Positions 47,895-58,440 of a stretch of 64,000 bases of DNA are shown piece after piece (the first letter of the stretch is position 1; each line of letters begins with the position of its first letter). This DNA is from Eretmocerus hayati (taxonomy: Eukaryota > Arthropoda > Insecta > Hymenoptera > Aphelinidae): the NCBI GenBank assembly GCA_029851415.1, contig CM056742.1, forward strand, positions 59,546,454 to 59,610,453, written 5' to 3'. Under the pieces are notes generated by a model. The model was not told the DNA's origin, did not search any database, and saw nothing but the letters and a program-made list of their open reading frames with translations. The position numbers were made by a program, and so were the translations under genes.

Positions 47895-48915
47895 GTCTGG
47901 TTTGGTCTAGATTGGCGTTATTGAGTCAAATTCGGTCTAACCTGTTCTCATGCGGTCTATTCCTTTCTGATTAGGTTAGGTTTAGTCTAATTCGGTCGAC
48001 TTCGGTCTAAGTGAGTCTAGCTCGGTCTAGCTCGGTCTGGTTCGGGGTAATTAGGTCTCGTTCGGTCTAGTTCTGTTGAATTAGGTCTAGTTCAAATTAA
48101 AGAAGTGTATTTGATCGGTCTTTACGAGTTAAAGTCAGCTGGTACTGCTGAAATTTTGAGCATCAATCGAGAATGGATTTTTCTCCACTCTCGATCAATT
48201 TCAGAAATACCAGCTGACTTTAACTCGCAAAGACCGATCAAATATACTTCCATAATTTGAAAGTCCCGCGAGTGATAAATACGATATCCGATCATATCGA
48301 TCGAGTGTCATAATTAACTATATATATCTTCGGCAGAAGGCCGAAGACCTGCCGAAAGTAAAAATGGTGAGAAATCAAATAGAAATAGCGGGTTGAAATC
48401 ACCTTTCTCACAAGCGCTTAACGAAGATGAACTCTCGTATATAAGGACGTTCTCGCCATCGAACATATGGCCACTTGAGCCGCGTGTCAATGGTAAACTC
48501 TCATTGCTCCTCCACCACTTTGAAAAGCTCGAGCAATGAGAGAAGGTCTAATTCGGTCTATTTCAGTCTAGTATTGTCAAATACGGTGTAGTTCCGTCCA
48601 ATTCGGTCTACTTTTATCTGGGTCGGTCTAATTTAGTCCTTTTCGATCTAGCTCGGTGTAGTTGGGTCTAGATCGGGCCAATTCGATCTATAATGGTTCA
48701 GTTCGGTCTAATTGAGTCTAGCTCGGTCTAGTTTGGGGTGATTAGGTCTCGTTCGGCCTACTCCGGTCTAATTCGGTCTAGTCCAGTCTAGTATGGTCTA
48801 ATACGATCTAGTTTGGTCCAATTAGGTCTAGTACAATCTAGGTCGGTCTAATTCGGTTTGGTTTGGTCCAATCAAGTCGGTCTAGTTCGGCCTAGTTTGG
48901 CCTAATTTGGTCTAG
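47895..48915. repeat. GGTCTA(G/A)TTC minisatellite, interrupted
   Basis: Irregular 10-11-bp repeats (ggtctagttc, ggtctaattc) run 47895-48090 and resume at 48548-48915. Between them is a 457-bp interruption. Confidence 0.85.
48091..48547. mobile_element. Palindrome-bearing insert in the minisatellite
   Basis: 48091-48262 is an almost complete hairpin: 'gatcggtctttacgagttaa' faces 'ttaactcgcaaagaccgatc'. A second small inverted pair, 'actctcattgctc' and 'gagcaatgagag', closes the right part (48493-48541). The minisatellite resumes directly after 48547. Ends and family are undefined. Confidence 0.5.
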
Positions 48916-50004
48916 TTTGTAGTTGCTCTTATATGCACCAAGTCCGGAGATCAACGGTCAACTTATGCACACTGCACAATGAATTGAATTGACATCGCTT
49001 CGATTAACCCTTTACATTCACGCCATGTAACGGAAGTTTTTCAGCCTAATCGATTGATCAAAGATATACCAGCTCAGCTAATTGAAAAGAAACTATGCGA
49101 TTCCGCAATATTCATTGTTGCTTACTTGAAGTTATATCTCCACAATTAGCCAGTATAATTTGATATAATACCAATTTTGCGAACTATTTTAAAACTTTTT
49201 CTAGACACCTTGAATTGATCAGCAATCATTATTTTACAAGTATTCTTATTGAACTATAGGAGCATTTCTGGTGCCTATGACTTATCAAGAACATTTACAA
49301 GCCGAACGAGCGGTAGCGAGTAAGGCAAAAACGCTAGTAGTATATTATGATACAAGGGCGCAAACGATGGTTTTCGCAGTTCGAGTGACTTTTTTAGGCC
49401 CGAGCCGCAGGTGAGGGTCTAAATAGTCATGAGAAGGAGAGAATCATTGCGCCCGAGTGTCATACTATGTTTTTTGATCTTCTATGAGCGAATGGAAAGC
49501 GAAAAACAGTGTGCAAATTACTCATTTGCACACAGACGATCAAAAACCCAGTTACATTCTATACAGCTAGTTTTAACAAGGGATAAAAGACAGTATCCAG
49601 ATGCAAGTAAGATGACCGTTCTGAAGAAGATAAGGATCGAAGAGGAAAGATCTTCATAATTTTATGAGTCGAGGACTCGTCTTATGTTGTTAACTTGAGT
49701 CACTCGATATCTCCACTCTTATTTATAAATGCATCTCCCTAGTCAAAGCGTGATAAAGAGTATCGACTATCCCATCCGAATCAGATATCGTAAATTTTTT
49801 TTTTCCAATAGATGCCTGAGGTGTACATCCTTTTGACTCATGATATCCCTATTTGTGTGGAGTGTCAAAATGTTCTGGTGGAGAATGATGACTGAGTTCT
49901 TTAAGGATCACAATGGTTTGTAGGGACTTTGAGCTGTGTCTCAAATTGTTTTGGTTGATTCCAGACTTTTTATGAATTTTACCCAGGAATTCGTCATCTT
50001 TCGT
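48916..50004. other. hAT interior, no gene seen
   Basis: AT-rich, with 'gccgaacgagcggtagcgag' near 49301 and 'ggcccgagccgcaggtgagg' near 49397. A 76-codon frame at 49429-49659 is unrecognised. Confidence 0.4.
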
Positions 50005-50690
50005 GGATTTCGGTGCATTCTGGAGGAAAATCGGACTTTTCCACGTTGAGCGTCGTTGTACCCGTAAAATAACGATGAATTTTGATCCAACGTAGATTTT
50101 TACATAAAATCAGGTCGTTTAGATCAATCTCGAGAGAGTAAGTGACGCCTGAGACACTCGATTCCCGCGTGAAAGATGAGCTTAGGGTGCTTCCTTGGTG
50201 GAAAAACACATTTTTCTCACGTTAGCCGACATTATACCTGGTGATTGGAGATGGATTCCAATTCAGCGTGTTTTTTTCACATGAAATTAGGTCGTTCGTA
50301 TTGATCCCGAGAGAGTGAATGACGCCTGAAACACTCGATTCGGGCGTGGAAGACTCGCTTAAGGTGCTTTCTCGGTGAAAAAACGCATTTTTCTCACGTT
50401 GGGCCACATTATACCTAGGAAATAACGATGGATTGCCATTCAGCGTCTCTTTCTACATGAAAATAGGTGGTTTAGATTAATCTTGAGGGAGTAAGTGACG
50501 CCTGAGACACTCGAATGAGATGAAAAACATGTTTTCTGCGTCGGAAAACGCAATTTACGAGTATTGGGTGGCATCCTAGTTCAAATGTCACGATGAAATT
50601 GGATTCAGCATCAAATTTTACGTGGGAACATGTATACCCACTGTTACATTCGCGAAGAAACACTAAGTTTCAAGAGCTCGAACATAGGGA
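50005..50690 (-). repeat. Right subterminal repeats of the hAT, ~175 bp x 3
   Basis: 'gacgcctgagacactcga' and variants at 50144, 50321 and 50498, the inverted equivalents of the left array. Confidence 0.8.
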
Positions 50691-51241
50691 CAGAAAAATC
50701 ACAAAAAGCGTTATTTTTTACTTGAGTTCCAAGGCAAGATGCTCTTTGAGGCACTATTGAATCACTCTCTAGGGGCTCGGGGAAAATTTTTCCCATGTTT
50801 TTTCGGCTCAAAGAAGGTATCCAGAGGGGGGGGGAGAAAGGATCTGTGAAACTTGGGAAATAAGGACCACCCTAATAGGTATAGTAACGCACACAGCAGA
50901 CGACAACCTAACCCCAAAACCGTCAAGAGTAGTGACGTATTGGCTCAGATCTTTCTTTGTAGGCTCCTAATCGTTGATCTGTTTGTTTCTATGCACTTTT
51001 CGTGTACTCTTACACCTGTGTGCTCTTTCCTGTGAAAATCTGATAGTTAGAAATTAGTGTATCGATAATTTCCCATAAGACGCCGTGTTAATCGCCTGTC
51101 ACGAAATTGCCCAGAACTTTTCTCCGCGGCTCCTAAAAATTTTGAAATTTCAGCTGTGTCTGTTTGAGGCACTAATGTACCACTGTACCGACTTTCGTGA
51201 TTTTCTGATAGGTAATTCGAGTACCGCTAGTACTACCTTAA

Positions 51242-53731
51242 AGCTGAGGAGGCAGATTGACGTACATATATATTTCATACCACGATTTCTTACTTTGCTT
51301 ATGGATATACAGTGCGAGGTGCTTGACTCTACATAATGGGCTGCTGATGACGACGCCCAGCGATAAAATTTTATTGCTCGCAGCTGCTGAGATCTTTTTT
51401 TTTCTTCCTCTCGACTGCTCTTTAATTGTTATTCCTCTTCTAGCTTTAGAACATTGGATATCGTTGTTGTTTATCGATTATTATGGAATTTTCACAAAAA
51501 TTGCATTGAAACTAGTTTGTTGAAGTCGGAAAAATTACGGAATATTGATGATATAATTTTTCAAAATTTTCAAATTTCCAAGATTGTTCACTATCTACCC
51601 TTGTTCTACTCAAGAAGAGCTTCATTGTAAGCTTTCGAACGTCGAAATCTGATCAAAATTGGCGGATATATAGCGGTTTCAAAGTTGATCATTTTTGGTG
51701 TGATGCGATGCATTTTTCCGGGAATTAGACTAATTTACGGGGAAGATATTCAATTTTGAGGGTCGGACGTTTTTGTTACAAGTAATAGACATCCCAAAGG
51801 TGATGATCACAGAGTTTCAAAGTAAAATTCGCTAAATTGGGGTTTCTACAGCGTTGCAATCCCTTGAAAGTCGCCTTTTTTTGACATTTTCACTCGAAAA
51901 AAGTTGAACTCCCGTATCGCCGATTTTGGTGCTTCTCACTTGACTTTGCAGTCAAAAACAGTTAGATACTTCTCTTTTTAGGTCATAGATGTAAAAGAAC
52001 TGTAATTTGGCTGACTTTTACAAATTTTCGGAATGCAAGCATAGGATTTAGAGGGTTGCGCAAACGCCGGACTTTAGACAAAAAATGTAATTTTTCGATG
52101 CGGTAACTCTAATTCTAGGTTTCTACTACTACAGAAGGGCCTTCTGATTATTGGAATTGATAACTGAATAGTTTTATTACAATAATAACGTGTTCCAACA
52201 TTAATTTTTCAGAAATTCGAAGTGTGGAAGCATTTTGAAATGTCGAAAGTCGGTTTTTTTTCAGTTTTCGAGCGAAATATTTCAAACCTCCATATCTCAC
52301 TTTTAATGTGCACCAAACGTTGCTTGGCTCCGGAAATCATCGAATACTCTAGGCTTTACATCTAACAATGAGAATTAAACGTTACATGGTCAACTTTTTG
52401 AAAATTTCTGCCTTTTTGGAACAAATCTCATACTATGGCTCTGGAGTCCCTTTTATGGTATATTTTTGGGCATTACTCTTTGTTTCTCATTCTGAAATTC
52501 TGGGGGAGTGCTGTATTGTGTCAAATTGAGTACCTGTGTATATAGAGTAGTGATAGTATGGTTTTGCGCGGGTGTTCTATCGATTTTGAGACTATGGGGG
52601 AGTGTTGACCGGTGAAAGTGCTCGCGTTGAACGAAATTTTGGTGTACTGCGTGTTTTTATGCAACTTCGGAACAAAACGTCCGTTCTTGCTGAAATTTGA
52701 ATGGTATCATCTGAGGACCATAAGAAAGGTATTTCGAGTGGAATTTTTCAAAATTTTTGGAAATTCGTGAAATTTTTTTTGAAGTGCGGGCATCTGTAAT
52801 GCGATACATGCATGGGTCAGTCGAGGTTTACGATAATCGCTCGCTGAAATTCTTTCTTCGATGAAGTTTAGATGCTGAAGTGATTCAATACATCCGGATG
52901 AGGAATTGTTTTGCTTACTGTTCGAATATTGCTACACTGTTGCCAGATTAAGACTTCCATAAGGTAAGTACCTCTATGTGTTTTATCGCATGGCTGTGGG
53001 GGAGAATTTTTCCGTTCGGAGTCTGCTCTCGATGTCGATTTCGAAATTTGCGACTGCTCTTCAGTGCCAAATGGCTATACAACGGGCAACTCCGTGACGC
53101 GCCATTTATTAAACGAGTTAAGAAGGAGGAAAAAAATGGTCGATTTACCCATCGCGACGTACAGTGTTGGTTTTAACGCGTCTATCCGCCGTAAGTGTCG
53201 CAGTGTAGTGACCTGTGTTGTTTCGTGACAGAAAAAAGTTCATTAATTTAACCCATTAGATACCAATAAAATGAAATATTCCACCATTAAATTCTACTAG
53301 AGTTGACTTTACTTGAAAAATAAAGATTGCATTCAAATTTTGAATTCAAGTTTTGACCTATAATTTTCTGAATCTTTCAAGTTACTTTATTCAAGTTTTT
53401 GGACTCCAGAGCTTAACCGCCCCATGCGAGGTATATCAGAGAAGTTCTTTTTCTATTATGTATTTTTTTCTCTTTTTGAATATTGGTATGAAATTTTTTG
53501 ATTTTTTACTACAAAAACAAGGCCTTTTACTTAGAATTCTGAAATGATGCTTGTTTGACTTCTTGAGATCGAATGTGATTTTCTTTGAATAAGTATCTTT
53601 TACATTTTTGGACTCGAACTTTTTTTGAATAGCTTTCCTTGGATTTTGCTTCGCATGGAGTTTTTCGTTATATAAAATATTTCGTAAACTTTCGGAACTT
53701 CGCCAGTTTTTGATATTTTCTCAGAGTACTT
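51242..53731. other. No recognisable gene; region left of the retrovirus
   Basis: AT-rich sequence with only short frames. The 3' LTR of the minus-strand retrovirus should lie in the right part, immediately left of env, but its 5' LTR is outside the window, so I cannot delimit it by comparison. Confidence 0.45.
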
Positions 53732-56071
53732 TCAGTTCTTATAACCTAGGCTTAACTTAGTTCTGGCTAGTCGCTGATGATGTTGCCGCAGACGATCTTC
53801 CGTGGAGGACTCCATGGACGGTGGGGAGGACGAGGTGGTGGTGAGGGCGCTTAGGTGTCTCGATGAGTTTGTTTGTTGAATCTTATCGGCGCTGATGGAT
53901 GCGCGCTCGCTGTCTGCCCTGATCCGACGGCGGGCGTTGTGCTTCGGGTTGGGTTGCTCTGATGATGTCGTGTTCAAGCGATGGCGAGCGACGGGCAGAG
54001 AGCGGACGCCTACGATCTGTTTGTCCATGTTGGGGTGGGTTATGCTCATCTGGGATGATTATTGCATGGCGCAATATGTTGATTTCAATACTCTCATCTG
54101 GTTCTTGCTCCGGATGGGCTTCGTCTTCGTTCCCTTTGCAAAAGAAAGAACGAGCGGTAGCAAGCATTGGCAAATATGGGTTCATTATTTTCCCACATAT
54201 TTTAATAGAAAGGATTGCTGCAATTGCTGTGGCAGATGCCAGCATTAAGGAGAGACTCATATTATTTTCTAGATTATTGAATTTTGTCGATACTGCCTTA
54301 TACTTGCCAATCTCGCGGGCTTTTATGATGATATCGCGCAGATTTGGAGCGGACCCGAGAGCTTCTACGTGCGATGGGCTCAGAGCACCCTACTCTTCGC
54401 GTAGGATGTTCTCTAGTGCCTCGTGAATTTGGGTTGTGCCCGGTTTATTCGGGGTCCTTTTTAGCAGCTCCTTGATGTTCAGGTCCACATCTTGAGAAGC
54501 CAGTAGGGGTTGGGTCATTTCGATTTTTCTCGATGCCGTGAGTCTTGCGTTCGGTGTGATGGCCATACACCCAGGTGATAGCCTGAGTATGCCGGTGCCG
54601 TTGTCTGGTGGACTCAGATGCTCGCTTCCTTGGCAATGTACATATAAGCGCTCCTCCTGCAGGGTTGAGAATACCCAGCTGTTGGCTTTGTGGAGCCTCA
54701 CCCAATAGGTTTCGTGCATTTTCGTCACGCGAATATCGCATTTTGCCACATCTGGAATTGTTTGATTTAAAGCCATTTCGATTCCACATGACATTTTAGA
54801 AATAAGCTCCCGTACAGGTGGTGGATTTGTACACACCATTCTGTCCCGTAACCTTCTGCAATCTGCCAAATTATTTCGATGAATGTTTATATAAGTATTT
54901 GCAACCGTATCCAGTGCAAAATGGTGGAATTTTGGGTTGACGTAGGCAAATATGCCCGCGTCGTTTTCGTGTGATTGTTGTAATATTGGCAGTGCAGAGG
55001 CTCGGAATAATGTGTACTCCGCCGAGTCCAAAAGTGGAATTCCCATAGAATAAATAAGTGTTTGATTTATTAATACAATAGAAATGTCCGAAATTTTAGT
55101 AATTTCAGGAATGGACTCATTGTTGTCCGTCCGTGGGAATTTCACTTCTGGTAGGGCATTTTTAATGATTGTTGCTGATTTTTCAATCACAGATGGAGTC
55201 ATGAGATGTGGGTGAATTGAATCTTGCGAGGCAAATGATATCGTTTCGATTAGCATCTGAATGTCGAATTCATAGTTATTTGCTGCTGCCTGAATAACTT
55301 GGATGGCACTGTTGCATGACAACTCGGTGTCAATTTTATTGACATTACTTGATAAATTGTTCGCTAAATTTTGAAGCTTTTTTAGCTTTTCTGAATTTTT
55401 ACTCAACTCAGTTTCAATTAATTCATTGCTAAGAGCTCAGCTATTTTCCGAGTATCGTTTGCACTTGTTTTAATCATGTTCATCAATTCACCCTCAGAAC
55501 GCTCATCTAACGTTCCAAAAATAACTTTCATTCCTCTCCCAATGAATGGTAACCAGGCTCTGCGCTGGCGGGAGTTTTTATATGCCAGCATATCCATTGT
55601 GCGCTCCTCGTCCTTGCTCGCCTCGGCGATTTGACGATGGATTGAGTTCAACTGCCGAACGTGGCCTTTATCCGAGCATGCTGAACTCAACTGATTCCAT
55701 GCCTCTCTCAATGTAGATGCTGTCGCAGTCAGCTGGGTCAGCTCGATGCGCTGGACGATTTTCCAAGTCATGCTGGATGTCGACAGTGGGGCTATCTGCT
55801 CCACCAGGAGCCCCGGTGTGTGCTCCAATGGGGTGATGAACTTCGACTGCCTGGGACGACTGCTTGCACTGAAAAATTTTGTAAATATCTCAGTGTTCTT
55901 GTTGGTGATGTATAATGTTTTACAAAATAATTCTGATTCGGCGAGACTCTCGTCTCTGGGCCGGAGTTCTACGACGGACATTGTACTTTGTCTTTTGGTA
56001 CACCGGGTACCTGTCTTGCGACTCAACCCCGGTTTGACTCCAAGCCTGTGGACAGAGATACGCTCTGTCAT
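53732..56071 (-). pseudogene. env: Envelope fusion protein, baculovirus-F-like, broken
   Basis: Two main frames (55418-56071, 217 aa; 54390-55406, 338 aa) plus a C-terminal frame (53883-54260). The first ends with a basic furin-like RQRR site followed by a Gly- and hydrophobic-rich stretch of fusion-peptide type, then the conserved 'FGTLD' element of the F family. The second is the heptad- and Cys-bearing ectodomain. The last has a membrane span (LMLASATAIAAILSI) and a long polar tail. Known role of the family: pH-dependent membrane fusion for entry. Breaks: a frame change between 55406 and 55420 and an in-frame stop at about 54388; the tail also reads in two registers. No clear signal peptide at the annotated start. 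Non-functional as it stands. Confidence 0.75.
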
Positions 56072-56079
56072 CGCGTCTG

Positions 56080-57240
56080 CGAAGACTACCGAATTATTAC
56101 CACCGCGGTGGGGTGGCAGAGCTCCCCATCCAGTTTCGAACCGTGTGCCCCCCAGAATCCAACCCTATCACGGGGCATTAGTTGTCACGCAAGCGCACAC
56201 AACTAACGGCTCAGCCCCGACCCTGGGTACCTTTGTTGAAAGCCCTTCGACTTCAGCCTTGAAAGGTCACGGCCGAGGCCTCTTGCGAGGGCACTCTCCC
56301 TGTTTTGCTCGCGCACAGACAGATCACTGCCCGAGCTGCTCCTATGGAGCTTAAATGCTCTCCCACGTTTCATATAAGACCACGGTCTCGTGGTCTAACC
56401 CGTGGAATAACTCGGGAGGCCAGAGGTAGTCGTCACGTATTCGCCTGTCGCGGTCAGCAGACCCTTATGGCGATTCCAAATGAGTGCCCTGCGGCACTCG
56501 CTATGGATTCAGTCCGCCGAGGTCTCTTGCGGGTTACCTCTCCCAATGTACAGCCCTAATTGGTATCGGCTTGAGGACCGTTACTGGGTGGGTTTCGTCT
56601 CGGTTACTGGCACTTTTCACGGGAGGGCACGCTACTGGGTGGCTTCGCCTCGAGTACTTTGCACTTTTCACGGTTTGCTCGTCCCAGTGTTACGCAACTT
56701 CCGTTGCGAAGGTTTGACTGGTCGCCGTCGAGGCTCCTTGTCGGAGAACCTCTCCCGATGTAAACCTTGATCGGTACGGTCGAGGGCCGGGTACTAGGTG
56801 CTTTCGCCGAAGCTACTAACACTTTTCATGGCTTGCTCTCCCAGTGCTTGTTGTGGTTCCCCGCCACCTGTTCGTTGGACTGGTCACCGTCGAGGGTCTT
56901 AGCCTCTTTTCCAGTATTACACAGTCTCCACTGGCAACGCTTGACTGGTCGCCGTTCGAGGTTCCTCATCGGATACTCCTCTCCCAACGTTTAGTCCTTG
57001 GTTGGTATCGGCCGGAGGACCGGGTACTAGGTGGTTTCGCCGAAGCTACTAGCACTTTTCGCGGTTTGCTCGTCCCAGTGTTACGCGGCCTTCGCCGCGA
57101 ACGTTTGACTGGTGGCCGTCGAGGCTCCTGGACGGAGGTCCTCTCCCATTTATAATTTAAGCTTGGTCCAATGGTCACTGACCGCGCCGAGACTGGGTCC
57201 TCGGAGGGGCATCACTCCCTCAGGCCCGGTGAAGGGTCTC
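56080..57240. repeat. GC-rich tandem repeats between integrase and env
   Basis: A unit containing 'gtttgactggtcgccgtcga' and 'tactaggtg.tttcgccgaag' recurs at about 56716, 56946 and 57105 and at 56631, 56789 and 57025, with uneven spacing of about 160-240 bp. Base composition is much richer in G+C than the flanking pol and env. No conserved frame runs through the copies. Errantiviruses normally have only a short gap here. Confidence 0.65.
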
Positions 57241-57439
57241 CTTACGAGTACTCGGGAAACCAGAGGATCGTCACTTCCCCGGCCGACCTCCAGCCGCAGC
57301 TAGAGGCAGCCCCCTGTGGCTTCCTACGACGGACAGAGCGAGGGCGCTGGGTGGTTGGCTCTTCCAAATGTGAACACAGTGAATGGACCACCGCAATTTG
57401 ATCACTGAAGTTGGCTTCTGCCATCTCTATTTTTACTTC

Positions 57440-58440
57440 CGCACATCTTTTGATTTGGTCTATACGGACCACTTTCGTGAGATTGTTATTTCAAAGAGTG
57501 ACATTTTTCGTTTTATAATTAACATTCAAAATTTCATAGGGCCCAGTATATTGGGGCACTAACTTATTTTCGACAGGTAAATTCAATTCGTAGACCAATT
57601 CGCCCTCACGGAAGAGGCTTGGTGAAGCCTTCATATCATAATAATGTTTATAACGATACTTGGCGTAGTTTGCATGCAGTGCGGCTAGAGTTTGTATTTG
57701 CTGCAACTCAGCCCTTCTCTCCTCGATGAAGTCGTCATAGGTTTGGTTGTCCTGATGTAGATCTCCGGATAGTCTGACGTTGTGGCCCAGGAGAAGTGTG
57801 AGCGGCGGGTAACCAGATGATGCGTTTTCTACTGAATTCATTGAGAATTGGGCCATTGGAAGTACCTTGTCCCAATCCGCACAGTCCTTCGCAAATGCCT
57901 TGAGGAACTCGGTCAGGCTCTCGTGCATCCTCTCAATCATCCCCTTGCTCATTGGCGAATATGGGGAGGTGCTATATGTTTTGATTCCCAGGGTTTCTGA
58001 AAAACCTTTTATAATATTATTAATAAACGCTTTGCCATTTTCGCTGATAATGGCGCCCGGTGGTCCAAAGTAAGCTATGACTTTGTCGAGAAGTACGTCC
58101 ACGACTTCTTGTGCTGTGCCACGGCGCGTGGCAACTAATATTGTGTATCGGGTCGTTTGATCTTGTATTGACAATATATGCCGAAAACCGCGCTTTGACA
58201 GGCATGGTGGTGAGTAAAAATCGATGGCTATTTTATCGAAAATACGAGGTGGCGATTCGACTAGTCTTAATGGTAGGCGAGTTTTTTGGCGTACCAACTT
58301 ATCTACGGCGCACCCGTCGCATCTTTCGACCACGCTCTTCACATCTTCGCGCATAGTCTTCCAATAGTAAGACTGGGCGAGCAATTTATGAGTATGATCA
58401 ATGCCGTAATGTCCCCCTGCACTGAAGAATGTATTTCAGT
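57440..58440 (-). pseudogene. Integrase (gypsy class), broken, with D-to-E change
   Basis: The main frame is 57491-58384 (297 aa). The zinc-binding part is split: the His residues read near 58385-58420 in this register (GGHYGIDHTHKLLAQ), while the upstream frame runs out of register there, so a one-base indel lies near 58430; CDGC supplies the cysteines. The catalytic core has FDKIAIDFYSPP (first Asp), then IISENGKAF where integrases have Asp (here Glu, codon GAA), then SKGMIERMHESL (Glu). A TGA at 57488-57490 cuts off a C-terminal tail that continues in frame ('NNNLTKVVRIDQIKRC'). Known role: inserting retroviral cDNA. The Asp-to-Glu change would be expected to impair catalysis. Confidence 0.85.

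Larger units (their letters stand above)
43953..50874. mobile_element. Large non-autonomous hAT element, 6.9 kb
   Basis: It begins TAGGGTGGTCCTTATTCCCC and ends with the complement, flanked by an exact 8-bp duplication ATAGGTAT (43945-43952 and 50875-50882). TAGGG termini with 8-bp duplication are hAT hallmarks. The ends match for about 130 bp and then continue as subterminal repeats: five ~175-bp copies on the left, three on the right. The 4.8-kb interior is minisatellites and unrecognised sequence; no hAT transposase (no BED finger, no C-terminal dimerisation motif) is visible. Confidence 0.85.
43874..51237. mobile_element. TTAA-flanked MITE split by a hAT element
   Basis: The left end is GGTAGTACTAGCGGTACT after TTAA (43870-43873). 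The right end is the exact complement, AGTACCGCTAGTACTACC, before TTAA (51238-51241). Without the hAT insertion and one copy of its duplication the element is about 434 bp (43874-43944 plus 50875-51237). Perfect 18-bp termini and intact TTAA support piggyBac- or Kolobok-type mobilisation. No transposase. Confidence 0.75.

Noticed and set aside
53895..56354. Long plus-strand ORFs opposite env
   Set aside because: Shadows of the minus-strand env frames, which carry recognisable family features.
56305..57401. Several plus- and minus-strand ORFs in the GC-rich repeats
   Set aside because: They do not keep one frame from unit to unit and have no recognisable domain.
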